From: Methanobacteriota archaeon
GTDB taxonomy: Archaea > Halobacteriota > Methanomicrobia > Methanomicrobiales > Methanoculleaceae
DNA length: 64,000 nt
Assembly (NCBI GenBank): GCA_016841955.1
Contig: JAENYE010000001.1
Location: forward strand, 384,025-448,024
Direction: 5' to 3'
This document shows positions 42,231-51,651 of this stretch, piece after piece; position 1 is the stretch's first letter; the number at the start of each line of letters is the position of its first letter. The notes beneath the pieces were generated by a model. That model had not been told where the DNA came from, made no database searches, and saw nothing but the letters and a program-made list of their open reading frames with translations. The translations under genes and the position numbers were made by a program.

Positions 42231-44444
42231 ATGATTGCACCGGGCAATTTCCTGATTCGTGTTGATGCAAGCACATCTATCGGCACAGGCCACGTTGTGC
42301 GTTGTCTGACCTTGGCCAATGCTCTGGCCAAAAAAGGTGCCGATGTCTCATTTATCTGCCGCGAGCACGAGGGTCATCTCTGTGACCGGATCCAAGAGCA
42401 GGGATTTGCAGTCCACCGCCTTCCCGCACCGGCTGACGGATTTAGAGCCGGAGCAACTCCTTTCCATGCTGTCTGGCTTGGTGCTCCATGGCAGGAGGAC
42501 GCCGAACAGACCGGTGCTGCCATCAGAACTCTGGGTGTCAAACCAGACTGGCTGGTGGTGGATCATTACGCCCTCGACCATCGCTGGGAACATGCCCTCC
42601 GCCCGTTGGTTGGACGTATCTTTGCAATAGACGACCTTGCCGACCGAATTCATGACTGCGACCTGTTGCTTGACCAGAATCTTGTTGCGGATATTTATAC
42701 CCGCTATATCGGCAAGGTGCCGGCAGACTGCAGCCTGTTACTGGGGCCGGAATATGCCCTGTTGCAGCCAATTTATGCCGAACTGCATGATCGCATCCCT
42801 CCTCGGGAAGGACCGATCCGTCGCATCCTCATCTCATTTGGGGGGGCGGATAGCGAGAACCTGACCGGCCGTGCGCTGTCGGCGTTCCTGAGCCTGAATC
42901 GCCCCGATATTGATGTCGACGTCGTGATCTCCGATAATAGTCCTTATGCCTCTGAGATCCGGGATCAGGTAGCGGGACATGCCAACATTCACCTGCACGG
43001 CAACCTCCCGACCCTGGCGCCGCTGATGGCCAAGGCGGACCTCGCCATTGGGGCAGCCGGGACGACCAGCTGGGAGCGCTTGTGCCTCGGCCTCCCTGCA
43101 CTTGTCGTAACACTCGCGGAGAACCAACGGCCGATTGCGGATGGACTTCACCGGCAGGGATTGGTGCGCTGGTTGGGGCATAAAGACGAAGTGACTGAGC
43201 AGAATATCAGACAGGCTCTGGCAGGATTGATTGAAGTGGGCATTGATGAGGAATGGTCCCTGCGTTGCAAGTCTAGCGTGGATGGCAAAGGTGTGGATCG
43301 GATTGGTGCCGTTTTAACTATAACTGCAGACACGCCACTCCTGGTACGTCATGCTCGCCTGTCTGATGAGGCGTTGCTCCTAGATTGGGCTAATGATCCG
43401 GAGACACGACAAAATTCCTTCTCACCAGATCCTATCTCTGCAGAGACTCATCGCCGCTGGTTCCACAGTCTACTCAGGGATCTGGACGGCTGCCGTCTCT
43501 ATGTTGTGGAAACCAAAGAGGGGATTCCCGTGGGGCAGGTGCGGTTTGAGAGACATGATCAGGCATGGGAAATCAGTTATTCGCTTGCACCTCAGTTCCG
43601 CAAAAGAGGCATGGGTCGGCCCCTGCTCGAAGCCGCTCTGCTAAAGCTGCGCTCTGAACGCTTGGGTGTACTTGTTCTTGGCAAGGTGAAATCAGACGAT
43701 CCTCCTTCGTGCAAAGTTTTCGAGTCGCTTGACTTTAGTGCCCGATCTGATGGGGGGGGGATGCGTATCAGCGTGTGCTCTGATACAGATAGCTGGAGCA
43801 ATACATACATCCCAGAAGTTCTTCTGGATTGGTTGACAGACGGCCATGAGGTGACTTGGACTCATGATGCTGACACATTACCGGAAGGTGACATCTGTTT
43901 CTTCCTGAGTTATGGACGAATCGTTAGTGCCGACCTACTGAAGCGACATGGGAATAACTTAGTCGTTCATGCAAGTGATTTGCCCATGGGCAGGGGATGG
44001 TCCCCCCTGACATGGCAGATTCTTGAAGGGAAGAACCAGATCCCGGTAACGCTGTTTGAAGCTGCAGAGGCAGTTGATAGCGGGCCGATATACAAACAGG
44101 TGATTCTTCGGTTTTCAGGTCTGGAACTGATCGATGAACTCAGGCATACAATGATGCGAGCGACAATAGCTCTATGCAGATCCTTTGTGAGAGAATATCC
44201 AGCAGTTATTACAACCGGGACCCCGCAACAGGGTGAGCCGACCTTCTATGCTCGGCGCCGTCCCAAAGACAGCTTCATCGATGTCGACAAACTGGTCCGA
44301 GAACAATTTAATCTTCTCCGCGTTGTTGATAATGAACGCTACCCGGCTTGGTTCGAATTCAAAGGGAAGCGTTTCATTCTTCGGATCGAGCAGCGGGATG
44401 AGGCTTGCCTACCAGAGATACAAAAGAACAAAAGATGCACATGA
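42231..44444 (+). CDS. PseG-acetyltransferase-formyltransferase fusion
   Basis: 737 residues in three modules. Residues 1-365 are PseG, the UDP-sugar hydrolase (IRVDASTSIGTGHVVRCLTLA with catalytic His about 20; AAGTTSWERLCLGLPA). Residues about 367-510 are a PseH-like GNAT (RKRGMGRPLLEAA acetyl-CoA loop). Residues about 511-737 resemble methionyl-tRNA/sugar formyltransferases (VVHASDLPMGRGWSPLTWQIL, AVDSGPIY), with the catalytic-type His at about 578 and Asp at about 615; the usual N-x-H Asn is Val. It would acetylate or formylate the amino sugar and remove UDP. GAAGGAGAT precedes the ATG, and the stop overlaps pseI. Confidence 0.88.
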   Translation: MIAPGNFLIRVDASTSIGTGHVVRCLTLANALAKKGADVSFICREHEGHLCDRIQEQGFAVHRLPAPADGFRAGATPFHAVWLGAPWQEDAEQTGAAIRTLGVKPDWLVVDHYALDHRWEHALRPLVGRIFAIDDLADRIHDCDLLLDQNLVADIYTRYIGKVPADCSLLLGPEYALLQPIYAELHDRIPPREGPIRRILISFGGADSENLTGRALSAFLSLNRPDIDVDVVISDNSPYASEIRDQVAGHANIHLHGNLPTLAPLMAKADLAIGAAGTTSWERLCLGLPALVVTLAENQRPIADGLHRQGLVRWLGHKDEVTEQNIRQALAGLIEVGIDEEWSLRCKSSVDGKGVDRIGAVLTITADTPLLVRHARLSDEALLLDWANDPETRQNSFSPDPISAETHRRWFHSLLRDLDGCRLYVVETKEGIPVGQVRFERHDQAWEISYSLAPQFRKRGMGRPLLEAALLKLRSERLGVLVLGKVKSDDPPSCKVFESLDFSARSDGGGMRISVCSDTDSWSNTYIPEVLLDWLTDGHEVTWTHDADTLPEGDICFFLSYGRIVSADLLKRHGNNLVVHASDLPMGRGWSPLTWQILEGKNQIPVTLFEAAEAVDSGPIYKQVILRFSGLELIDELRHTMMRATIALCRSFVREYPAVITTGTPQQGEPTFYARRRPKDSFIDVDKLVREQFNLLRVVDNERYPAWFEFKGKRFILRIEQRDEACLPEIQKNKRCT

Positions 44445-45484
44445 AAATCGCACATCAAATCATCGGCCCGGGCTCTCCCCCGTTCATTATCGCAGAGATG
44501 TCCGGGAACCACAACCAGTCACTTAAGCGAGCGCTGGAGATCGTTGAAGCAGCAGCAAAAGCAGGCGCCCATGCCCTCAAGCTCCAGACATACACCGCTG
44601 AAACCATCACGCTCGACATCAGCGAGGGTGAGTTCTTCATCGACGACGAGCAGAGTCTCTGGCAGGGGTGCAGCCTGCACGACCTCTACAAACGTGCCTC
44701 CACACCGTGGGAGTGGCATGCACCGATCATGGAGAGGGCACGGGAGCTCGGCATGATCTGCTTCTCCACGCCCTTCGACGAGAGCGCGGTCGACTTCCTC
44801 GAAGAGCTCGACGTGCCGGCCTACAAGATCGCCTCATTCGAGAATGTGCACCTCCCGCTGATCCGAAAAGTGGCAGCTACCGGCAAGCCGATGATCATCT
44901 CCACCGGGATGGCCACGCTCGCTGAACTCGATGAGGCGGTACGCACCGCCCGCGAGGCCGGCTGCCGCGACCTGGTACTGCTCAAGTGCACCAGCACCTA
45001 CCCGGCCACGCCGGAAAACAGCAACGTGGTCACCATCCCACATATGCAGGCGCTCTTTGACTGCGAAGTTGGTTTGTCCGATCATACCATGGGCATCGGA
45101 GCAGCGGTGGCGGCGGTCGCTCATGGTGCGACGGTGATCGAGAAGCACCTCACGCTTCGTCGCGCCGACGGTGGAGTAGACAGCGCATTCTCACTGGAAC
45201 CAGAGGAATTACGCACCCTGGTGGTGGAGACCGGGCGTGCATGGCAGTCGCTAGGCAAAGTTACCTACGAGCTGAATGATGTAGAGAAGAAGTCCCTGAT
45301 CTTCCGCCGCTCTCTATATGTTGCGCAGGACCTCAAGGCCGGCGACGTGCTCACCCGCGAAAACCTGCGCTGTGTCCGTCCCGGCCTGGGCCTGGCACCG
45401 AAGTACTACGAACTGCTACTGGGCAGGAGAGTTAACCAGGATGTGGCGAGGGGGACACCGATGAGTTGGGATTTGGTGAGCTAA
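44441..45484 (+). CDS. pseI: Pseudaminic acid synthase
   Basis: A 347-residue NeuB-family condensing enzyme that joins the trideoxy-amino sugar with phosphoenolpyruvate to form pseudaminic acid. Visible are IIAEMSGNHNQSL at the N terminus, KLQTYTAETITLD, SDHTMGIGAAVAAVAHGA and EKHLTLRRADGGVDSAFS of the TIM barrel, then a C-terminal SAF/antifreeze-like domain (FRRSLYVAQDLKAGDVLT). The ATG at 44441 overlaps the preceding stop; an earlier ATG at 44435 is possible. Confidence 0.94.
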   Translation: MKIAHQIIGPGSPPFIIAEMSGNHNQSLKRALEIVEAAAKAGAHALKLQTYTAETITLDISEGEFFIDDEQSLWQGCSLHDLYKRASTPWEWHAPIMERARELGMICFSTPFDESAVDFLEELDVPAYKIASFENVHLPLIRKVAATGKPMIISTGMATLAELDEAVRTAREAGCRDLVLLKCTSTYPATPENSNVVTIPHMQALFDCEVGLSDHTMGIGAAVAAVAHGATVIEKHLTLRRADGGVDSAFSLEPEELRTLVVETGRAWQSLGKVTYELNDVEKKSLIFRRSLYVAQDLKAGDVLTRENLRCVRPGLGLAPKYYELLLGRRVNQDVARGTPMSWDLVS

Positions 45485-45542
45485 AAATAGGTGCTCATAT
45501 CAACTTAATGTTAAAGAAAATATAACTATAGAGGCGAATTAG

Positions 45543-47078
45543 ATGAATCTATTAATACTGTTCGCTCCGGTATTTCGGGAGTTTGGCTGTGATGTGTCTC
45601 ACGCGTTAGAAAGAGAGTTAAAAGATGAAATAACAATCCATGGAATATGTACGGGTGGTAGTGGTACTACAGAGCGAGTACGTGAAGGATTGGGATCTCT
45701 CGGAGGCAAACTTTGGGATCTTAATGCGGAAGAGAAGGACTGGCTTGAAAACGATACGGATGACGAGATAGTTTTAGATATTCTATTTAGGGTTAACGAA
45801 CCGGGCGCTTTTGGTAGAATACTCACTTCTGATCGGCGAATAGGACAGGGATTGGTTAGTGGTGGGCACGTTACATCTTCTTTAATGGGTGAGCGTGCAC
45901 TCTCGAAACCACAGATATATCCCCGTAGGTATGTCATGAACCTTGTTAGCTTCATTGAAAGAGTTTTGGATGAAACGCATCCAGACGCAGTTTTCTGCTA
46001 CGCTGTTGCTGGAGCCCCTGCTGTCTGCCTCGCGGAGTTGTGTTCTATTCGATCAATTCCCTTTCTTTGCTTAGTATCCGCAAGACTTGGCAACAGATAC
46101 TTGATTGATACTGACGCACGTGGCCGATTAGAGCCAGTTGCAAAGGTATATATGGCTGCCCAGAACAGTCAAATTGATCTTTCCCCATGGATAAACAGTT
46201 CTCGAGAGGAACTCCAAAAATTTCGAGAAAACCCAACTCCTCCCGAATATGAAGCATTCAACAATACTAAAAGAGCTAAAGAAAAATTGTTGCCGGAAAT
46301 CGGTCGTGCTCTCGTGCGTACCGGAAAAATTATTGTATTTAAGGCAGCGCGGACAGTACTGCGTAGAAGTTCAACAAATGTTCGAAGATATCCATTAAAA
46401 GAAGCCTGGAAACGAGTTAGTATCATCTGGCGCCGAAAAAAACTGCAACTGTCATCTCCATTTTCGGATCATGTACCTCGAGAATATCCGTTTATCTATT
46501 TCCCACTTCATGTAAACCCAGAAGCATCGACAATGGTCTTATCTCCTTTACATACCGACCAAATCCCTATTATTGAAGCTTTAGCTAAATCAGCACCACC
46601 GCATTTCGATATCGTCGTTAAAGAACATGCCCCGATGCTCGGTCTTCGACCAGAAGGTTTCTACAAGAGAATCAAACAGATGCCAAGAGTTACTCTTGTT
46701 GGACCGGAACACAATGGTCTGGATCTGATCAGAATGTCGGCATTAACAGCTGTGATTACTGGCACCGCCGCATGGGAAGCGGTCCGTCTTAAGCGACCGG
46801 CACTTGTCATAGGTGATTCGCCATATCTTTCAATTGGCGAGGGGATCATACATTCACCGTGCTTAAGCAACCTCCCTATGAAAATAATTGAGGCCTTAAA
46901 CATGCCACCCGCAAGTGACACAGCGCTCATACTCTACCTTGCTGCCATATACCGAGAGTCTTTTGAGATGAAATCAAGTCTATTATGGGGTAATTATTTG
47001 AATCATTCTGAAAGGGAAAGATCTAATGCTTCACGGGTTATTGCCCAAAATATCCTTCACCGAATTAATTCTGCTTGA
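45543..47078 (+). CDS. Capsule-type glycosyltransferase (KpsC/S-like), possible pseudaminyl transferase
   Basis: A 511-residue cytoplasmic protein. The C-terminal half contains YFPLHVNPEASTMVLSP, KEHAPMLGLRPEGFYK and TGTAAWEAVRLKRPALVIG, the pattern of capsule-polysaccharide proteins (PF05159) that use CMP-activated Kdo-type sugars. Because pseudaminic acid is also CMP-linked and pseI is just upstream, it may transfer pseudaminic acid. The N-terminal half is less familiar. Codon usage is AT-richer than the pse genes, suggesting a different origin. Confidence 0.65.
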   Translation: MNLLILFAPVFREFGCDVSHALERELKDEITIHGICTGGSGTTERVREGLGSLGGKLWDLNAEEKDWLENDTDDEIVLDILFRVNEPGAFGRILTSDRRIGQGLVSGGHVTSSLMGERALSKPQIYPRRYVMNLVSFIERVLDETHPDAVFCYAVAGAPAVCLAELCSIRSIPFLCLVSARLGNRYLIDTDARGRLEPVAKVYMAAQNSQIDLSPWINSSREELQKFRENPTPPEYEAFNNTKRAKEKLLPEIGRALVRTGKIIVFKAARTVLRRSSTNVRRYPLKEAWKRVSIIWRRKKLQLSSPFSDHVPREYPFIYFPLHVNPEASTMVLSPLHTDQIPIIEALAKSAPPHFDIVVKEHAPMLGLRPEGFYKRIKQMPRVTLVGPEHNGLDLIRMSALTAVITGTAAWEAVRLKRPALVIGDSPYLSIGEGIIHSPCLSNLPMKIIEALNMPPASDTALILYLAAIYRESFEMKSSLLWGNYLNHSERERSNASRVIAQNILHRINSA

Positions 47079-47151
47079 AAAATTACGGTGATAATACATC
47101 ACATAACAGGTAATTAAATATTTAACGTCTATATTGAATAGGAAAACAATC

Positions 47152-48096
47152 ATGAAGTCGTTTGTCAAATTAGCAAACCACGTTGGCGTTGTCGCGCTAG
47201 ATATTGGTGCTCGTGGTGGCCCAAATAACGATTTAGCTGATTTAGCTCCTGCAATAGATATGTATTGTTTTGAGCCGGATGAGGAAGAGTATAATCAAAT
47301 ATCAAATTCGTCGAAAGGGCCATGGAAGAGTATAACCTTCATCCCTTCAGCAGTGGCTGCCCATGAAGAAACATTTTCATTGAATCTTTATCGACAACGG
47401 GGCTGTTCCTCAAGGTTTAAAGCGGACTCAGAAATGGCAGCCCTTTTTAATCGTGAAGACTATTACGTACACGATGGATGCGCAACCGTTTCCGCGAAGT
47501 CACTCGATCAACTTGTCTCTGAGCATCAGATTGCTAATCCTGCTTTTTTGAAAATTGACGTTCAGGGAATGGAGATTGATTGCTTTTCTGGTGCAAAAAA
47601 TGTCCTCGCAAATTCTCTCGTTGGAATCCGTTCCGAAGTTTCATTCTTCCCAGTCTACAAGGGAAATCCATTATTTTCGGACGTCGATAAAGCATTAAAT
47701 CCTTATGGCTTTGTCCCAATGCGATGGTTAGAACTACATGAATGGCGACGTACCACTAGAGCCAAATGGCCGAAAACTTCCCCTGGAAAAATGCCGTACT
47801 CTCGAGGTCAGATGATCCATGCCGATGTTCTTTACCTCTTACACCCTGAGAAACTTCCAGATACTACAGATGAAGAGGTGAAACGACTAATCCGCCTTGC
47901 CCTCGTTGCCATTTGCTATGAACACTTCGACCATGCACATGCGGTTTTTACTCGTCAACAAGTATATGATTACATTCTAGAGACTGCGGGCTTTGATCCA
48001 GTCAACACTCTAGAAGAGTTATCTAAAAGCAAAGCACGATCTCTTTCTGGCCTAAATCGATACTGGAATAGATTGACTAACGCAGATAGGCGATAA
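47152..48096 (+). CDS. FkbM-family methyltransferase
   Basis: A 314-residue SAM-dependent methyltransferase. VVALDIGARGGPNNDL is motif I, IDMYCFEPDEEEY is the acidic ribose-binding turn, and FLKIDVQGMEIDCFSGA is the FkbM hallmark. Members O-methylate sugars of surface glycans. I prefer the ATG at 47152; a TTG at 47134 is also in frame. An AT-rich promoter precedes it (AATTAAATATTTAACG, about 47,112-47,127). The tail beyond about residue 240 is not part of the core fold. Confidence 0.82.
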   Translation: MKSFVKLANHVGVVALDIGARGGPNNDLADLAPAIDMYCFEPDEEEYNQISNSSKGPWKSITFIPSAVAAHEETFSLNLYRQRGCSSRFKADSEMAALFNREDYYVHDGCATVSAKSLDQLVSEHQIANPAFLKIDVQGMEIDCFSGAKNVLANSLVGIRSEVSFFPVYKGNPLFSDVDKALNPYGFVPMRWLELHEWRRTTRAKWPKTSPGKMPYSRGQMIHADVLYLLHPEKLPDTTDEEVKRLIRLALVAICYEHFDHAHAVFTRQQVYDYILETAGFDPVNTLEELSKSKARSLSGLNRYWNRLTNADRR

Positions 48097-48097
48097 G

Positions 48098-49243
48098 ATG
48101 AACTCTGGCATAAAGAAAAAACCCCCTATTCGAATATTGTTTCCCTTCGTTGGTGACACCGTTGGTGGAAGTCATTTATCTGCATTGAATTTAATAGGTG
48201 CCTTAAACCGGGAAGAATTTGAGCCTATTGTGGCTGTTCATCAGGAAGGCATGTTAATTCAATATCTTCAAGATCGGGGAATGCCCTTTGCTCGTCCACC
48301 AGGGACAATACCCCTGGGAAATAATTCAAAAACGAATAAGATCGACATGTTGCGATATATCGTCCGTCTTGCCTTTTTTCTTCGTAAAAATCGGATCAAA
48401 ATAGTACATACAAACGATGGTAGAATGCATCTGATGTGGGGAATGGCTGCACGGTTGGCTGGAATACGCTTCGTAATGCATCAACGCTCTACGCTTAAAT
48501 CTGGGACATCAAAAAACTTGCTAACAATCTTACCGCATAAGATACTGACAATCTCAGAATATTGTAAAGCAAGTTTTCCAGAAAAGATGAGACAACGTGC
48601 CCAAATCGTGGTGAACCCATTTAACACAACATCACCTCCACCAGATCGCGTGAAAGCTCGGCAGGCTTTCATAGATAAATTGGGTTGCTCTAATGATACA
48701 AGAGTTGTAGGATTTGTGTCCAATTTAATCGATCATAAAAGGCCGCAAGTTTTTGTAGAAATGGCTGCTGTTATTTGCAAATCTGGTTATAGTAACATTA
48801 TTTTCCCCATGTTTGGCGATAAACGAGAGCCAGTAATAGGAAAAATTGAGACCCTAATCGAAAGTCGAGGCCTTCAAAGCAAATGCATTCTTATGGGCCC
48901 CCGTTTTCCAATTGAACCATGGATGGCAGCGTGTGATGTTTTGGTTGCACCCGCTGTCAAGGAAGGGTTCGGTCGTACACTTGTTGAGAGTATGCTTGTC
49001 GGAACTCCGGTAATTGCAGCGGATAAAGGAGGACACAAAGAGATCATTGAGCATGGGGTGACAGGACTATTGGTTGAGCCCGATGATCCAGATGCCTTTG
49101 CTGAAGCGGTTATAAAGATTCTAGAAGACCCCCTATTGTCGAAAACGGTAAGCGAATCTGCAAGACTTTGGGCATTAGATAGATGCTCTGCATCACAACA
49201 TGCAAATGCAATTCAACAAGTATATTGGGAATTGTTAAGTTAG
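48098..49243 (+). CDS. Glycosyltransferase family 4
   Basis: A 381-residue GT-B enzyme. The N-terminal acceptor domain begins IRILFPFVGDTVGGSHLSAL. The nucleotide-sugar domain has the E-x7-E type motif in KEGFGRTLVESMLVGTPVIA followed by EIIEHGVTGLLV. It starts one base after the FkbM stop. It is likely to add one hexose in the glycan; donor and linkage cannot be told from sequence. Confidence 0.9.
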   Translation: MNSGIKKKPPIRILFPFVGDTVGGSHLSALNLIGALNREEFEPIVAVHQEGMLIQYLQDRGMPFARPPGTIPLGNNSKTNKIDMLRYIVRLAFFLRKNRIKIVHTNDGRMHLMWGMAARLAGIRFVMHQRSTLKSGTSKNLLTILPHKILTISEYCKASFPEKMRQRAQIVVNPFNTTSPPPDRVKARQAFIDKLGCSNDTRVVGFVSNLIDHKRPQVFVEMAAVICKSGYSNIIFPMFGDKREPVIGKIETLIESRGLQSKCILMGPRFPIEPWMAACDVLVAPAVKEGFGRTLVESMLVGTPVIAADKGGHKEIIEHGVTGLLVEPDDPDAFAEAVIKILEDPLLSKTVSESARLWALDRCSASQHANAIQQVYWELLS

Positions 49244-49340
49244 AAATATACAGATAAGAATATGCCAAATAGTCAATCATGGTTGAGAATAGAGTTTAGA
49301 AAAATATGTATATGAATAAATTTTCTTGAATTGAGCCGTT

Positions 49341-50540
49341 ATGATGAGGCAATCAATGAATATTAAAACGCAAAACCAAATAACAATCGGCATAGTTCTC
49401 CCATACTTGAAAACGCGTGGTACTGAAAAGCAGGCGCTGGGTTTGACCAAGGGCTTTGTAAATGAGGGTGCGCGAGTCGTACTCTTTGTGGTCCAAGGAT
49501 GGGGAAACCAAGAGCTGTACCAGGCCTTTACTCAGATTGGCGTGGAGGTCGTGAACGTCGGCACAGCGAATCATGCAGGAGAGAAAAAAGTACGTCTTCT
49601 CCGTCTCTTCTCTTTATCTAAACAGGTTAAACAATACCGTTGCGATGTCTTGTTAAGTAGAGCAGGAATGACAAATGAGGTGACCAGTCTTGCAGGTTTG
49701 TTCGCCCGCATACCGACTCTAGCTGTCATCTCCGGTGGAGTAAAACGCCAAAAGATAGGGAAGGAAAATCGTATCATGACAAAACTGATTACATTCCGTT
49801 TTAAGAAGAATCTTGGTTTTCCCAGTCATATAATCACAGTGTCGAAAGAAGGGCGTGATAATTTAATTTTTAATTACCCATCATTAGCAGATTCGATAAC
49901 AGCAATCCCAAACGGTGTGGATATCGAGCAGATTTTAGAAATGTCTAAATTACCTTCCACTTATACGTTATCAGATGAGAAATTCAATATTTGTTTTGCA
50001 GGAAGTATTGAAATTAACAGGAAGGGCTTGGATGTTCTTATTGAAGCATTAAATCATGTGGTCCATACTCTTGAGCATAAGGACGTTCGATTAACACTTA
50101 TCGGTACTGGTGATGACATGGCCAAGGTTAAATGTCTGGTTAATCAACATTCTTTGCAAAAATATGTTGGTTTTGCTGGTGAACTTAACAACCCTTACGG
50201 AATAATCAAACAGGCTGATGTTTTTGTTCTACCCTCCAGAAGAGAAGGATTACCCAATGCTTTGCTTGAAGCGATGATTCTAGGCGTTTGCTGCATAGCA
50301 TCCGATTGTGACACAGGACCGAGAGAGATCATTGTAGATGGGAAGAACGGCTTGCTGGTTCCCGTTGGAAGCAGTTCTGCGCTATCTAATGCAATTGTGC
50401 GTGTTAAAAGTGATCGGGAGTTGATGAAGCGCCTTGCTGAAAACGGCACCAAGACCGTTGCGTCTTCTTTTTCATATAGCACAATGATTGAGGGTTATTT
50501 GGTTCGTTTGAAAACATTGTGCTCAATGCAGAGAAGATGA
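49341..50540 (+). CDS. Glycosyltransferase family 4
   Basis: A 399-residue GT-B enzyme, distinct from the preceding one. TRGTEKQALGLTKGF lies at the acceptor side; AIPNGVDIEQIL, SRREGLPNALLEAMILG and GPREIIVDGKNGLLV form the donor-binding half. Three near-adjacent ATGs (49341, 49344, 49356) make the exact start uncertain. A 97-base AT-rich gap upstream may contain its own promoter. Confidence 0.9.
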   Translation: MMRQSMNIKTQNQITIGIVLPYLKTRGTEKQALGLTKGFVNEGARVVLFVVQGWGNQELYQAFTQIGVEVVNVGTANHAGEKKVRLLRLFSLSKQVKQYRCDVLLSRAGMTNEVTSLAGLFARIPTLAVISGGVKRQKIGKENRIMTKLITFRFKKNLGFPSHIITVSKEGRDNLIFNYPSLADSITAIPNGVDIEQILEMSKLPSTYTLSDEKFNICFAGSIEINRKGLDVLIEALNHVVHTLEHKDVRLTLIGTGDDMAKVKCLVNQHSLQKYVGFAGELNNPYGIIKQADVFVLPSRREGLPNALLEAMILGVCCIASDCDTGPREIIVDGKNGLLVPVGSSSALSNAIVRVKSDRELMKRLAENGTKTVASSFSYSTMIEGYLVRLKTLCSMQRR

Positions 50541-50556
50541 AAAGGTAAGAGACAAA

Positions 50557-51651
50557 ATGATGCTGAGTAACCTAGTTCTTAAGGCAGGTGAGTTAGGTCT
50601 GACCCTTCAGAATTCTGATGGTTCTATGCCTGCGGGTCATAACGGACCTTATGAAGATCCTGAAACACCTGTACGCAATACTGCTCACTGGCTTTTCTTA
50701 TTTGCAACTCTTTATGAGAAAACCAACAACCCACATTGGAAAGAAGCAGGCGACAAAGCGATTGATTACTTGATGAGTCCTGAAGCCCGGCATTTTGGTA
50801 AAACTTTCTACTGCCGTGATAAAACGGGCAAGGACTCGTGTAACGGCTTGGTCGGTCAGGCGTGGGTTATCGAGGCATTGGTGAAAGCGTCTGAAGTTTT
50901 CAATAGAGAGGATAGCTATCAGTTAGCTGAAGATGTTTTTCTCCTGCACCCCTGGGACAAGCATACCGGCCTGTGGCAGCGCGTTGAGATTGATGGGAAA
51001 ATACTGTCTTTCGATGGTACCTTCAATCATCAGTTATGGTTTGCAGCTGCAGGAGCACTGCTACATAAGAACGATGAGATTCAAAATCAGGTTAAGGCAT
51101 TTATTCGTAAAGTCGCAAGTCGTGTCCAATTGTATCCCAACGGCGTGATATTTCACAACTCCCCTATGGGCAGTTCGTTTAACTATGCTTTTAGGGGTCC
51201 AAGTTCTTTCTTCAATGAAGTCTGCTCGCGTTTGACAAAAAAGAAACGATGGGATAAACTTTATTCTAAGTCTGTTGGTTATCATGCCTTCAATCTGTAC
51301 GCTTTCGCAATATTGAAGCAGGCTTTCCCAAATGAGACAATATGGCACACTATGGGCTTTAAGCATCTAATAACAGCACATAGAAGTGATCAATTTAAAA
51401 AAGATTTGGAGAATTCAGAGTTTGGTTTTGGCTACCATTATAATGTGTCCGGGATTGAAACTGCATATGCAGTAGAGACATTTTTCAAAGACAAGGCAGA
51501 AGCAAAACTCTGGTTGGAACGTCAATTTAAAATGACTTACATTGACCCGAGCCGGAGTTTGGCAAGGGGTGTAGTTGATGTGAATACTGCGCTCGTCAGA
51601 ATATATGAGGCAGCCAGGTTTGCTGAAGACTATGATGTGCAGATTGGATAG
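50557..51651 (+). CDS. Alpha/alpha-toroid-like protein of glycan locus
   Basis: A 364-residue soluble protein rich in Trp, Tyr and His, with repeating helix pairs (TAHWLFLFATLYEKTNN, GQAWVIEALVKASEVF, NHQLWFAAAGALLHKN, YHAFNLYAFAILKQAF). This is the look of (alpha/alpha)6-barrel glycoside hydrolases or epimerases. I recall similar proteins in archaeal glycosylation loci, but no catalytic motif is certain. A role in trimming or modifying the glycan is inferred only from fold and position. Confidence 0.55.
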   Translation: MMLSNLVLKAGELGLTLQNSDGSMPAGHNGPYEDPETPVRNTAHWLFLFATLYEKTNNPHWKEAGDKAIDYLMSPEARHFGKTFYCRDKTGKDSCNGLVGQAWVIEALVKASEVFNREDSYQLAEDVFLLHPWDKHTGLWQRVEIDGKILSFDGTFNHQLWFAAAGALLHKNDEIQNQVKAFIRKVASRVQLYPNGVIFHNSPMGSSFNYAFRGPSSFFNEVCSRLTKKKRWDKLYSKSVGYHAFNLYAFAILKQAFPNETIWHTMGFKHLITAHRSDQFKKDLENSEFGFGYHYNVSGIETAYAVETFFKDKAEAKLWLERQFKMTYIDPSRSLARGVVDVNTALVRIYEAARFAEDYDVQIG

